Assembly: GCA_947175265.1 (NCBI GenBank)
Contig: CAMWMD010000002.1
Location: 62,001-126,000, forward strand
Direction: 5' to 3'
Origin: an uncultured Porphyromonadaceae bacterium
GTDB lineage: Bacteria; Bacteroidota; Bacteroidia; Bacteroidales; Muribaculaceae
Length of the DNA stretch: 64,000 nt
The notes under the pieces were generated by a model. That model was given only the letters and a program-made list of their open reading frames with translations, did no database searches and was not told the DNA's origin. Positions 26,925-35,757 of this stretch are shown here, piece after piece. Every line of letters starts with the position of its first letter. Position 1 is the first letter of the stretch. The position numbers and the translations under genes were made by a program.

Positions 26925-27533
26925 ATGACAGACATATATTACACCATCGAGAAAGAGGGGGAAGCGCGCTACACTGAGAAGATGAGCCGTTTCCTCGCTT
27001 TCGCACGCCCTGTGAGGGATGCGGAGGAGGCCAAGTCGATAGTAAAGGGATTACAGAATGAATATCATGATGCCCGTCATGTATGCTGGGCCTATATGAT
27101 AGGTCCGCAGAGGAAAGAATGGCAACTCAACGACAATGGTGAGCCGTCAGGCACTGCCGGAAAGCCAATATTGGGGCAGATCAATAGCCGGGAACTGACG
27201 GATGTGGTTGTTGTGGTAGTGAGGTATTTCGGAGGTATAAAACTCGGCACCCCGGGACTAATTGCAGCCTATAGGGAGGCGGCCTCACTCGCCCTTGATG
27301 ATGCAGGGAGGAAGGAGATGCACAGGCAGACCTCTGTGAAGGTGACTTTTCCCTACGTTGCGGCCGACGGTGTGATGCGTGTGGTCAAGGGTTATGACAT
27401 AGATGTGGCCGACAGGATATTCGACAACACCTGCTCCATGCGCCTTCTCTTCAGAAGCGATATTAAGGATGAGATTCTGGGAAAACTGGGTGCGCTCGAC
27501 GGTGTGATTCTGACAGAAATTTCTGAGGAATAA
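26925..27533 (+). CDS. YigZ/IMPACT family protein
   Basis: Cytoplasmic protein of the conserved YigZ (UPF0029/IMPACT) family. The N-terminal domain carries SRFLAFARPV, ARHVCWAYMIG, the DNGEPSGTAGKPIL motif and VVVVVRYFGGIKLGTPGLI, which define the family; the C-terminal 70 residues form the DUF1949 ferredoxin-like domain. In eukaryotes the related IMPACT regulates Gcn2; the bacterial role is unclear though ribosome or RNA association has been suggested. Length of 202 residues is normal. Confidence 0.93.
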   Translation: MTDIYYTIEKEGEARYTEKMSRFLAFARPVRDAEEAKSIVKGLQNEYHDARHVCWAYMIGPQRKEWQLNDNGEPSGTAGKPILGQINSRELTDVVVVVVRYFGGIKLGTPGLIAAYREAASLALDDAGRKEMHRQTSVKVTFPYVAADGVMRVVKGYDIDVADRIFDNTCSMRLLFRSDIKDEILGKLGALDGVILTEISEE

Positions 27534-27724
27534 GGCTCAGCAGAGAGCAAAAAACGAAGAAATTGATAGAAAATTAGGGAAATTGAGCGGTTTTTTGGCT
27601 GTATTCTTTATGGAATGAAAAAAAATTCCGATATTTGCACAGCCAAAAAGAGGGGTGCGTCTTCTAAGATGTGTCAAGACCTCTGACGGCGATTAACAAA
27701 GAGATAAAAAATATAATTATTAAG

Positions 27725-27997
27725 ATGACAAAAGCTGAGATAGTAAATGAGATATCCCGCACCACCGGACTTGAGAAAGCCGCAGTGCTGACAGTGGTGG
27801 AGAATCTTATGCAGGTCATTAAGGAGTCTATGGCGGATGGAGAGAATGTGTATCTCCGCGGTTTCGGCAGTTTCGTTGTCAAGACCAGAAAGGAAAAGAC
27901 CGCCCGTAACATCACCAAGAACACGTCGCTCATCGTGCCGGAGCACAAACTTCCGACGTTCAAGCCCGCGAAAGTGTTCAAGGATATGGTGGAGTGA
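27725..27997 (+). CDS. HU/IHF family DNA-binding protein
   Basis: Histone-like dimeric protein that bends DNA. The 90 residues start MTKAEIVNEISRTTGL and contain GENVYLRGFGSFVVKTRK, the hallmark beta-arm region, though the usual proline-tip RNP stretch reads ARNITKNTSLIVP, closer to IHF-like Bacteroidetes paralogues. I choose ATG 27725; the reading frame extends upstream without other plausible starts. The 200-base region before it is AT-rich without a clear -33/-7 pair. Confidence 0.95.
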   Translation: MTKAEIVNEISRTTGLEKAAVLTVVENLMQVIKESMADGENVYLRGFGSFVVKTRKEKTARNITKNTSLIVPEHKLPTFKPAKVFKDMVE

Positions 27998-28066
27998 CAG
28001 CTCCTTGAGTCCTAACGTTAAGTCAAATTATCAATCAATAATTCATTAACCATAATATTAACCACT

Positions 28067-28156
28067 ATGCCAAGCGGAAAGAAAAGAAAAGGCCACAAGA
28101 TGGCTACCCACAAACGCAAGAAAAGACTGAGAAAGAATCGTCATAAGAAGAAATAA
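28067..28156 (+). CDS. AURKAIP1/COX24 (mS38-like) small basic protein, 29 residues
   Basis: A tiny ORF, MPSGKKRKGHKMATHKRKK at its start and ending in RHKKK, with 16 Lys or Arg residues of 29. The MATHKRKKRLRKNRHK core matches the COX24/AURKAIP1 family that in mitochondria is ribosomal protein mS38 and in mycobacteria bS22, so association with the small ribosomal subunit (decoding region) is plausible. This identification is by remembered motif and gene position; in Bacteroidetes this ORF recurs just before the RNase G gene. It is followed by a terminator and is 70 bases after the HU gene. A near-complete lack of non-basic residues makes chance unlikely. Confidence 0.8.
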   Translation: MPSGKKRKGHKMATHKRKKRLRKNRHKKK

Positions 28157-28208
28157 GCCGGCAATCGTTAGGCGGAATTTTTCCGTAGAGACGATTCGTC
28201 AGTCTTGG

Positions 28209-28262
28209 GAACAAACAGTCATCGGCAGTCTGCTGACTTGTCGGCCGGTTTGTTCTTTTTTC
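28209..28262 (+). terminator. Terminator after the COX24-like gene
   Basis: Outer arms GAACAAAC (28209-28216) and GTTTGTTC (28248-28255) enclosing further short pairing, followed by six T. Confidence 0.75.
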
Positions 28263-28267
28263 TGTTT

Positions 28268-28332
28268 AACCGGAAGCCGACTCCACGGCGCTTGCTTCTA
28301 AAGATAGCGCCGCGGAGTTACGTTTCGGTTTT
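28268..28332 (+). promoter_or_regulatory. Long imperfect hairpin in the RNase G leader
   Basis: Core arms ACTCCACGGCGC (28280-28291) and GCGCCGCGGAGT (28307-28318) with one mismatch, extended by AACCG (28268-28272) with CGGTT (28326-28330). It ends about 20 bases before the rng ATG. RNase E of E. coli autoregulates through leader hairpins; a similar role here is inference. It could alternatively be a second terminator, as TTTTAC follows. Confidence 0.5.
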
Positions 28333-28350
28333 ACCTACCTTAGATTCAAT

Positions 28351-29979
28351 ATGAAAAGCGAATTAGTAGTTGACGTTCAGCAAAAAGACATCTCGATTGC
28401 GTTGCTCGAAGACTCGCGGCTGGTTTCTCTCCAGAAGGAGAGTCGGAACATAGCTTACGCTGTGGGCGATCTCTATCTTGCGAAGGTGAAAAAGATCATG
28501 CCCGGCCTTAACGCAGCGTTCCTTGATGTCGGCTACGAAAAAGATGCTTTTCTTCATTATCTCGATCTTGGCCCTCAGTTCAGCACTTACCTCGCCTATC
28601 TCAATGAGGCCATGGCTGACAAAAAGACCGTCCCCAACATTTCAAAATTCAAGCTGGAGCCTGATATTCCCAAGCAGGGAACAATTCAGAACCTTATCCA
28701 GCCCGGCCAGCAATTGCTCGTACAGATAGCAAAGGAGCCGATTTCATCTAAAGGACCGCGCCTGACAACTGAAATATCTTTTACCGGCCGGTTCATGGTG
28801 TTGATGCCATTCGGCGACAAAATTTCCATATCGCAGAAAATTAAGTCGACGGAAGAGAAAATTCGACTGCGCCAACTCATCGGTAGTATCAAACCCAAAG
28901 GGTATAGCGTAATTGTCAGAACGTCTGCTGAAAATAAGCGCGTCGCAGAACTTAACAACGAACTTCGCACGCTGGTAAAATGTTGGGAAGATTCCATTGC
29001 TAAAATGCAGCGTAGTCAGCCTCCGATGCTGATTTATGAGGAGGACTCAAGAGCCGTGAGCCTTATACGAGATATATTCAGTCCGAATTTCGAGAATATC
29101 TATGTCAATGAGGTGGAGACTTTCACTCAAATCCAGAATTATGTGGCCCTGATTGCCCCGGAAAACAAGGATATCGTGAAACTCTACGGGAAAGACATCC
29201 CGATTTTTGACAATTTCAACATCACCCGTCAGATCAAGAGTTCGTTCGGAAAGACGGTTTCTTTCAAGAGCGGTGCCTACATCATTATTGAGCATACGGA
29301 GGCACTACATGTGATCGACGTAAATTCCGGCAACCGTAGCAAGGCAAGTTCGGATCAGGAATCGAATGCTTTGGATGTAAATCTCAAGGCGGCCGATGAA
29401 ATTGCAAGGCAGTTGCGACTAAGAGATATGGGCGGTATAATTGTCATCGACTTCATAGATATGAATAAAGTGGAGCACAGACAGGCTCTCTTCGAACACA
29501 TGAGGGAGGTGATGGCAAACGATAGAGCCCGCCACAATATCTTGCCCCTCAGTAAGTTCGGATTGATGCAGATCACACGCCAAAGAGTGCGTCCGGCTCT
29601 TGACATTACCACGAGCGAGACGTGTCCGTCATGTTTCGGAAAAGGTGAGATTCAGCCGTCGCTCCTCTTTACAGACAAATTGGGCGAGAAAATCGAATAT
29701 CTTGTGAATCATTTGAAAGTAAAGCGCTTCACAATGTACGTACATCCCTTTGTGGAGGCTTATATCAAGAAAGGTGTTTTCTCGCTTTATCTCAAGTGGA
29801 GACGAAGGTTCGGAAGAGGGTTCAAGATTTTGGCCGACGAATCACTTGCTTATCTGCAATACAAGGTTTTTGATGAGGCGAAAAAGGAAATTGACCTTCA
29901 GGAAGAAAGCGATTTCAGCAGTAACCAGTCGAAAACTCATGCACGGCAGAAAAATGGAGATATAGAAGAAAAGGTGTGA
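28351..29979 (+). CDS. rng: Ribonuclease E/G family protein
   Basis: Endoribonuclease for RNA processing and decay. The order of domains is S1-like RNA-binding (from residue 38, LYLAKVKKIMPGLNAAFLDVG, interrupted by a 50-residue insertion) and the RNase H-like catalytic domain with Asp323 (HVIDVNSG) and Asp367 (IVIDFIDM), matching the catalytic aspartates of RNase E. The zinc-link CPSC lies at 425-428, and a small C-terminal domain follows; the RNase E scaffold tail is absent, so it is RNase G-like (542 residues). The last 25 residues are charged and disordered. A hairpin precedes the start. Confidence 0.95.
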   Translation: MKSELVVDVQQKDISIALLEDSRLVSLQKESRNIAYAVGDLYLAKVKKIMPGLNAAFLDVGYEKDAFLHYLDLGPQFSTYLAYLNEAMADKKTVPNISKFKLEPDIPKQGTIQNLIQPGQQLLVQIAKEPISSKGPRLTTEISFTGRFMVLMPFGDKISISQKIKSTEEKIRLRQLIGSIKPKGYSVIVRTSAENKRVAELNNELRTLVKCWEDSIAKMQRSQPPMLIYEEDSRAVSLIRDIFSPNFENIYVNEVETFTQIQNYVALIAPENKDIVKLYGKDIPIFDNFNITRQIKSSFGKTVSFKSGAYIIIEHTEALHVIDVNSGNRSKASSDQESNALDVNLKAADEIARQLRLRDMGGIIVIDFIDMNKVEHRQALFEHMREVMANDRARHNILPLSKFGLMQITRQRVRPALDITTSETCPSCFGKGEIQPSLLFTDKLGEKIEYLVNHLKVKRFTMYVHPFVEAYIKKGVFSLYLKWRRRFGRGFKILADESLAYLQYKVFDEAKKEIDLQEESDFSSNQSKTHARQKNGDIEEKV

Positions 29980-30031
29980 CACCGTAATTCATGCGGCGGA
30001 GTGAGTCCGCCCCGGTATATAATCCCCGATA

Positions 30032-30070
30032 AAAAGGAGAGAGACAATTGGATAGTGTCCCTCTCCTTTT
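30032..30070. terminator. Terminator between rng and folC
   Basis: 15-base arms AAAAGGAGAGAGACA (30032-30046) and TGTCCCTCTCCTTTT (30056-30070) with one mismatch, A-rich on one side and T-rich on the other, suiting both convergent transcripts. Confidence 0.88.
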
Positions 30071-30141
30071 ATTTATTTTATGATTCATTTCCAGTATGAT
30101 ACCGGTTATTCCACACATGAGCGGCATCGGCCGCTGAATGG

Positions 30142-31437
30142 TCATTCAAGGAAATCGGCCACAATGAAAGTGGAGCCTCCTACGAAGATCACGTCTTCAG
30201 GAGCCGAATTTCTTACGGCAGCTCCGTATGCCTCCTTCACGTCATCAAATCTTTCACCTTCCAATCCCGCTTCCGCAAAGAGTTCCTTAAGTTTGGAAGA
30301 GGGGAGGGCTCTGGGAATCCGTGCATTGGTGATGTAATAGCGTGCATTGCGGGGCAGCAAGGGGAGAATCTTGTCAATGCTTTTGTCTGCGACGAATCCT
30401 ATCACGATGTGAAGCCTTCCCGTCGGCCTTGACTCCATAATACGTCTCAGCTGAGCCATGTTATAGGTGATGCCGGCCACGTTATGCCCCGTGTCGGCTA
30501 TCGTGAGGGGAGTGTCGGATATTTTCATCCACCTCCCTTTGAGCCCTGTCAATTTGTCGGTTGCGCCCAAGCCACTGCATACACTTTCAGCCGATAGCCT
30601 TATACCGACACCCCTTGCCGCATCTACAGCATGGAGGATAGTCTCAAGGTTCCTTTTCTGATAATCACCGGCGAGGGGGAAAGTGAAACAGCCGTCCTGA
30701 GTATCGCACTCCCATCCCACCTCTGTTTCTCTCACAGAGTTCAGCATTGGTGAATCAGTTGCGAAAATGATGTCGGTCCCTTCCGCGGCCGCTTTCTTTC
30801 TGAAGACTTCCCTGACGGTCCCTTCAGCCTCACCTATCACCACCGGAATCCCCTTCTTGATTATTCCCGCTTTCTCAACGGCTATCTCTTCCGGGGTGGA
30901 CCCGAGAAATTGGGTGTGGTCCATGGAGATGTTGGTTATCACGCACAATTCCGGAGTGATGATATTGGTGGAGTCAAGTCGTCCTCCCATCCCGACCTCA
31001 ATGACGGCATAATCCACATTCTCACGTGCGAACCAGTCGAAAGCCATCATCATGGTAAGTTCAAAAAATGAGGGATGACCATGATAACCGCAATCTTTCC
31101 AACGCCTTACGAAGTCAATCACCTCCTCTTTGGGAATCATCTCGCCGTTTATCCTCATTCTTTCCCTGAAATCGGTCAGATGTGGCGACGTATATAAAGC
31201 CGTCTTGTACCCCTCCTTCTGTAGCACTGCCGCAAGGCTATGGGATGTGCTTCCCTTGCCGTTGGTGCCTCCTATATGGATTGATTTGAACTTACGGTGA
31301 GGGTGGCCGAAAAACTCATCGAGCGCCAGGCTCGTGTCAAGACCCGGTTTATATGCAGGGGCACCCACACGGGAGAACATGGGCAGTTGGGAGAAAAGGA
31401 ACTCAAGGGCTTCCCCGTATTCTTTATCTATATTCAT
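30142..31437 (-). CDS. folC: Bifunctional folylpolyglutamate/dihydrofolate synthase
   Basis: Adds glutamate to dihydropteroate or folates. The Mur-ligase-type fold shows IHIGGTNGKGSTSHSLA (P-loop), TSPHLTDFRERMRI, and NISMDHTQFLG; the C-terminal domain carries IADTGHNVAGI. I choose ATG 31437 (431 residues) because the longer frame adds 48 residues with no family resemblance that overlap the neighbouring transporter gene. The start lies 2 bases after the stop of the upstream chromate transporter, so folC is probably cotranscribed with it. Confidence 0.95.
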   Translation of the reverse strand: MNIDKEYGEALEFLFSQLPMFSRVGAPAYKPGLDTSLALDEFFGHPHRKFKSIHIGGTNGKGSTSHSLAAVLQKEGYKTALYTSPHLTDFRERMRINGEMIPKEEVIDFVRRWKDCGYHGHPSFFELTMMMAFDWFARENVDYAVIEVGMGGRLDSTNIITPELCVITNISMDHTQFLGSTPEEIAVEKAGIIKKGIPVVIGEAEGTVREVFRKKAAAEGTDIIFATDSPMLNSVRETEVGWECDTQDGCFTFPLAGDYQKRNLETILHAVDAARGVGIRLSAESVCSGLGATDKLTGLKGRWMKISDTPLTIADTGHNVAGITYNMAQLRRIMESRPTGRLHIVIGFVADKSIDKILPLLPRNARYYITNARIPRALPSSKLKELFAEAGLEGERFDDVKEAYGAAVRNSAPEDVIFVGGSTFIVADFLE

Positions 31438-31439
31438 TT

Positions 31440-32048
31440 TCAGAGTCCGTAAATTAGATAACCGGCAACGCCTGCCATAACAATCACGAGAATCGGATGA
31501 AGTTTTATCGTTTTCCCCTTGAACGGTATGGGGAAGAAGACAAGACAGAACGATATGGCGCAGATTGCCACGTTGGTCCATAATTGCCAGTTTATTCCGT
31601 TGGGGTTGAAGTTGGCGGCATTCATGAGCATTATGGCCGCCGAGGCGATAAGACCCACCACCACAGGCCTGAGACCGGAAAATATTGCCTTTATGGCCCC
31701 GCTCTCGCTGTGTTTACGGATGAAATGCGAACTGTAGAGGACAAGAATGAAACTCGGTATCACTACAGCGAGTGTGGCCAGACAGGAGCCAAGCAATCCC
31801 CAACCTATACCATCCAACGCGGGGTTTACGCTGCCGGGAGCGACATACCCTATGTAAGTCGCGGAATTTATCCCTATGGGTCCCGGTGTCATCTGGGAGA
31901 TGGCCACAATGTCGGTGAACATGGTTTCTGAAATCCACCCGGGCCCCACCACCGATTTCTCTACGAGCGACAGCATCGCATAGCCACCTCCGAATCCGAA
32001 TATACCTATCTTGATATATGCCCAAATCAGTTGCCAATAGATTGACAT
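31440..32048 (-). CDS. Chromate transporter family protein, half-size (second of pair)
   Basis: Short-chain ChrA-type membrane protein, 202 residues with about six hydrophobic segments. Diagnostic motifs are FGFGGGYAMLSLVE near the start and ISQMTPGPIGINSATYIG. Half-size ChrA proteins act as pairs of opposite topology; the partner lies just upstream. Substrate in anaerobic gut bacteria is unknown; chromate efflux is known only for some homologues, and sulfate antiport has been proposed. Confidence 0.9.
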   Translation of the reverse strand: MSIYWQLIWAYIKIGIFGFGGGYAMLSLVEKSVVGPGWISETMFTDIVAISQMTPGPIGINSATYIGYVAPGSVNPALDGIGWGLLGSCLATLAVVIPSFILVLYSSHFIRKHSESGAIKAIFSGLRPVVVGLIASAAIMLMNAANFNPNGINWQLWTNVAICAISFCLVFFPIPFKGKTIKLHPILVIVMAGVAGYLIYGL

Positions 32049-32112
32049 GGTTGTTTATTTTTTAGTTTTTGTATTGTCCCGGCCTTTAAGGTTTGCCGGG
32101 GTTATGACCTTT

Positions 32113-32700
32113 TCAATTTCGGATTCTCTTCCGCGGAATCCACCAGAGCAGGAATCCACCTATGGCTCCAAGCACGATGTAGAGGATAGGGCTTGAGACG
32201 GTGCCCATGTCAAGCGAGATCATCAATGCCACCACAAGAGGAATCCAGACGGTCTTCCATTTCAGGTTGGCTGCCTTGGCCGAAGTGATTACCGGGGCGA
32301 TGATGAGAGCCACGACAGCAGGACGGATACCCATGAAAATAGAGGAAATCACCTTATTGTTCTTTATCATGTCGGGCGTGAGGAAAATCGCGATGAATAG
32401 GATTATCAGGAAAGAGGGGAGGATTGTGCCCGCCGCTGAGACGATGCTCCCGCGTCCACCCTTTATCTTGTCGCCTACTGCCGTCGCGATGTTCACGGCG
32501 AGGATGCCCGGGAGCGACTGCGAGATGGCGAGCAAATCAAGGAAGTCGTCTTTCTCTATCCAATGGTGTTTGTCTACGATTTCTCGCTGGATGATGGAGA
32601 TCATGGCCCATCCTCCGCCGAATGTGAAGAGTCCGATCTTGAAAAAGGTGGAGAAAAGGCTCCAGTAAGAACCGTCTTGCACAGGTTTCTCAGTCTTCAT
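32113..32700 (-). CDS. Chromate transporter family protein, half-size (first of pair)
   Basis: Partner of the next gene: 195 residues, FTFGGGWAMISIIQREIV and ISQSLPGILAVNIATAVGDK, again with about six membrane segments. The two share the same motif positions, consistent with an old duplication of a half-size unit. The intergenic distance to its partner is 64 bases; upstream it lies 51 bases after cydB, so the pair may be read from the cyd promoter. Confidence 0.9.
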   Translation of the reverse strand: MKTEKPVQDGSYWSLFSTFFKIGLFTFGGGWAMISIIQREIVDKHHWIEKDDFLDLLAISQSLPGILAVNIATAVGDKIKGGRGSIVSAAGTILPSFLIILFIAIFLTPDMIKNNKVISSIFMGIRPAVVALIIAPVITSAKAANLKWKTVWIPLVVALMISLDMGTVSSPILYIVLGAIGGFLLWWIPRKRIRN

Positions 32701-32751
32701 ATTCTTGAAAGAAGTCCCGCCCGGTGAGGGGCGGGACGTGGGGTTTGGGGA

Positions 32752-33903
32752 TTAATATTTGTGGGTTGTTGTCTTCATCTCTTCCGGGGTGAGTTTCTTG
32801 CGGTCCATTGAATACCACACGTAGGCTATGTAAGCCAACACAAAGGGTATCACTATCGACACATAACTCATTGCCGTGAGTGTGAACTCGGATGAGGAGG
32901 CGTTGCGTATCGTGAGCGATGACTCGGGATCAAGCAGCGACGGATAGAACGGTGTGTTGTTGAACCCCGCCACGCTGAAGAGGGCCATGACTGCGAAGAA
33001 TGTGCCCGAACCGGTGAACCATATCCCCTGCGTGTACTTGTCGGAGAAGCAGGAGCGACCCCAACCGTAAAGCACGAGCACGACACCGAGAAGCAGCATC
33101 ACTCCGGCCTGCCATACTTCGCAGAAGTTATGGAAATACTTGTAGGGGGTTATCTCTACCACCTGGCTTCCGTAGGCATCAGGAATCACTGTGTAGCCCC
33201 ATGCAGTCAGGAGCATGCCCAGGAACCATAGGAAGAACACCACGAACAACGCCCCGTTGAAGAATGCCTTGCGCTTCAGTATGGCGAAGAATTTGGGATC
33301 CTGCGTGATGTTGTTCATCATATAGAGGGATGCCTGCATGCGTGCGAGGAAGAATACGGCCACTCCGAGCACAAGGTTCTTCCAGTTGAAGATTGCCTCG
33401 AAGCCATGCGTGGGTGCCCACTGCGAGATTACGGGGCTGCCAGAGTCGAGAAGGTTGGTGCGTGTCACGGTGAACTGTGCGCCGAAGAAGAACATCGACA
33501 CTGCCACACCGAGCAGAATGCACCCTACGAAACCATTGATGAAAAGGAAGACATCGTAGGTCTTGGTGCCGTAGACGTTGCCCTGTTTATTACGGAACTC
33601 ATAACTTACGGCCTGCACTATGAAACTGAACAGGATGAGCACCCACAGCCAATAAGCGCCACCGAAACTTGTGGAGTAAAAGAGGGGGAAGGAGGCGAAG
33701 AAGGCGCCCCCGAAAGTGACGAGCGTTGTGAACGTAAGTTCCCACTTGCGCCCCATGGAGTTTACAATCAGGTCACGACGGGTGACGTCTTTGGTGCCCA
33801 GAAGCATTGACTGCCCGCCCTGCACGAAGAGAAGGAACACGAGGAGGCTGCCCAGTATGGATATCAGGAGCCACCAGTAATTTTGAAGATATTCGAGAGT
33901 CAT
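32752..33903 (-). CDS. cydB: Cytochrome bd ubiquinol oxidase subunit II
   Basis: Structural membrane subunit of the high-affinity terminal oxidase that reduces traces of oxygen with menaquinol. 383 residues, about eight or nine hydrophobic segments; starts MTLEYLQNYWWLLISILG and contains LVFLLFVQGGQSML and SFGGAYWLWVLILFSF, which match CydB. It begins 3 bases after the cydA stop. In gut Bacteroidetes this oxidase supports growth at nanomolar oxygen (family knowledge). Confidence 0.95.
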   Translation of the reverse strand: MTLEYLQNYWWLLISILGSLLVFLLFVQGGQSMLLGTKDVTRRDLIVNSMGRKWELTFTTLVTFGGAFFASFPLFYSTSFGGAYWLWVLILFSFIVQAVSYEFRNKQGNVYGTKTYDVFLFINGFVGCILLGVAVSMFFFGAQFTVTRTNLLDSGSPVISQWAPTHGFEAIFNWKNLVLGVAVFFLARMQASLYMMNNITQDPKFFAILKRKAFFNGALFVVFFLWFLGMLLTAWGYTVIPDAYGSQVVEITPYKYFHNFCEVWQAGVMLLLGVVLVLYGWGRSCFSDKYTQGIWFTGSGTFFAVMALFSVAGFNNTPFYPSLLDPESSLTIRNASSSEFTLTAMSYVSIVIPFVLAYIAYVWYSMDRKKLTPEEMKTTTHKY

Positions 33904-33906
33904 GGC

Positions 33907-35475
33907 TTAGTGTGCGTTATCGATTTCTAAATTTGTTTTTGAATACTTGCTGATCTGACGTAGCATGATGCTTACCTCGGCAACAAGAAGGACGGTGAAT
34001 ATCACCGCGAAGAGCCAGAATGTGGTGATCACAGTGGCTGATGAAATCTCAGAGATGGCCGCTTTCGTGGGGAGAAGGTCCTGAACGGTCCAAGGCTGAC
34101 GCCCAACCTCTGCCACACACCATCCTGCTTCAGAGCATATCCACATGAGGGGGACGGAAACCATCGCTATGAGCTGGAGCCATTTCTGCTTCTGGAGCCA
34201 GTCTTTGCGGTAGACCGCGAAGAGAGCCACGACAAAGAAGAGGAGGAAGTAGCTTCCTAGAATCACCATTACACGGAACGAATAGAATGTCACGCCTACC
34301 GGTGGAATAGCCTCGTCGACTGAGTCGAAATAGCCATATCCGAAGAAGGGGTAATTCTCCTTGAGTTCGGCCATAGCCTTCGCCATGCCCGCCTCATCAT
34401 GGGCTGCCCGGGCCTTATCGTAGGCTCGCAGTGCCTCGTGTGAAAGTTTGCCGAGACGAATCCTTTCAGCATAACTTACCGTGTTGATGGTGTCGCCGTT
34501 CTCATTGACGTCAATACCGTTCACGATATCGGAGATACCTGGGACGTAGGCGTTGAGGTCATGTTTCGCAAGGATGGAAAGACCGTAGGGCACGGTCACG
34601 TCAAACAGGTATTCATCCTCCGCGTTATTCCATGTCTTTTTGGGGTTGACGATACCTGCGGCCACTATCCCCTGGGAATATCCGCCGTGATAGAGTCCCT
34701 CCATAGCCGCCAGTTTCATGGGCTGATGTTTGGTGACCTCCACTGCGGAGCCGTCGCCTGTCCACATCGTCAGCAGCAGGCCGATGAGGCCGAGCCAACC
34801 ACCCACTTTGATTGAGCGTACGGCAAACGTTTCGTTACGCTTCTTGAAGAGGAACCATGCGCTCACACCGATGACGAACACGCCGGAGAGTGCCCAGCCT
34901 GAGAAGACGGCGTGCATGTATTTGTTGACGGCGATGCCTGAGAAGAGTTCCCAGAAATTATCCATCACGTTACGCATCTGCGCGGGGTCAAACTCCATTC
35001 CTGTGGGATACTGCATCCAGGCGTTGGCCACAAGAATCCAGAGAGCCGAGATTGAGGCGCCCAGCCATGTCAGCCATGTGGCGGCAAGATGGAATTTCGG
35101 GCTTACCTTATTCCAGCCGAAGAACATCACGGCAACGAAAGTTGACTCCATGAAGAAGGCCACAAGACCCTCTATGGCGAGAGGCGCGCCGAAGATATCA
35201 CCCACGAACCAGGAATAGTTGCTCCAGTTTGTGCCGAACTCAAACTCCAGGATGATACCCGTGGCCACTCCGATAGCGAAGTTTATGCCGAAAAGTGTCA
35301 TCCAGAATTTTGTGGCGGCAAGCCATTTTTCCGATTGGGTCTTCAGGTAGAGGCTCTCCATGATCGCCACTATCAGCGACAGTCCGAGTGTCAGAGGCAC
35401 GAACAGCCAATGGTAAATGGCTGTCAGTGCGAATTGCCATCGCGACCAGTCGACAACGGTCATTAAATCATTCAT
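33907..35475 (-). CDS. cydA: Cytochrome bd ubiquinol oxidase subunit I
   Basis: Heme-bearing catalytic subunit. His22 in TAIYHWLFVPLTLG matches the heme ligand near the N-terminus of E. coli CydA, GRQPW at 458-462 is the conserved signature near the last membrane segments, and a long periplasmic Q-loop between about residues 250 and 390 would bind quinol. The 522-residue length equals that of E. coli CydA. It is the second gene of a DUF4492-cydA-cydB series, 30 bases after the DUF4492 stop. Confidence 0.97.
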   Translation of the reverse strand: MNDLMTVVDWSRWQFALTAIYHWLFVPLTLGLSLIVAIMESLYLKTQSEKWLAATKFWMTLFGINFAIGVATGIILEFEFGTNWSNYSWFVGDIFGAPLAIEGLVAFFMESTFVAVMFFGWNKVSPKFHLAATWLTWLGASISALWILVANAWMQYPTGMEFDPAQMRNVMDNFWELFSGIAVNKYMHAVFSGWALSGVFVIGVSAWFLFKKRNETFAVRSIKVGGWLGLIGLLLTMWTGDGSAVEVTKHQPMKLAAMEGLYHGGYSQGIVAAGIVNPKKTWNNAEDEYLFDVTVPYGLSILAKHDLNAYVPGISDIVNGIDVNENGDTINTVSYAERIRLGKLSHEALRAYDKARAAHDEAGMAKAMAELKENYPFFGYGYFDSVDEAIPPVGVTFYSFRVMVILGSYFLLFFVVALFAVYRKDWLQKQKWLQLIAMVSVPLMWICSEAGWCVAEVGRQPWTVQDLLPTKAAISEISSATVITTFWLFAVIFTVLLVAEVSIMLRQISKYSKTNLEIDNAH

Positions 35476-35505
35476 TTGGTTTTGTTTTAGATTTATAGGT
35501 TTAGT

Positions 35506-35754
35506 TTAATTTCTCTCTCTTGTCAGTTGCTCCCTGACGTGGTCGGCCCTCTGCTCGTCGGTGTCATAATCCCTCTGCAGCAGGTCGGGGAAGAACAGCA
35601 GCTTCATAACCACGAAAAATACGAACAGTTTGAGCAGGATTATTGCCCACAGGGTTTTCCCTACGGTCATTCCCCGGAAGCCTTCATAATAGAGAAGCCA
35701 GATTTTCCGGAGTGTGTTTTTGAGGCCCCGGGCCTCCTCTTGTGTCGGAATCAT
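35506..35754 (-). CDS. DUF4492 small membrane protein of the cytochrome bd operon
   Basis: 82-residue protein with one membrane helix (AIILLKLFVFFVVMKLLFF) preceded by LRKIWLLYYEGFRGMTVGKTLW, the DUF4492 signature. Position directly before cydA suggests an accessory subunit, comparable in place if not in homology to CydX/CydS of other bd oxidases; this is inference. I pick ATG 35754, two codons inside an in-frame TTG. That ATG almost coincides with the predicted transcription start. Confidence 0.88.
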   Translation of the reverse strand: MIPTQEEARGLKNTLRKIWLLYYEGFRGMTVGKTLWAIILLKLFVFFVVMKLLFFPDLLQRDYDTDEQRADHVREQLTRERN

Positions 35755-35757
35755 GCG

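Noticed and set aside
27594-27637. Promoter for HU
   Set aside because: TTTG and GATATTTG are present but 32 bases apart, outside the 19-21 range.
31438-31581. 48-codon N-terminal extension of folC
   Set aside because: Overlaps the chromate transporter and shows no family resemblance; ATG 31437 gives the normal protein.
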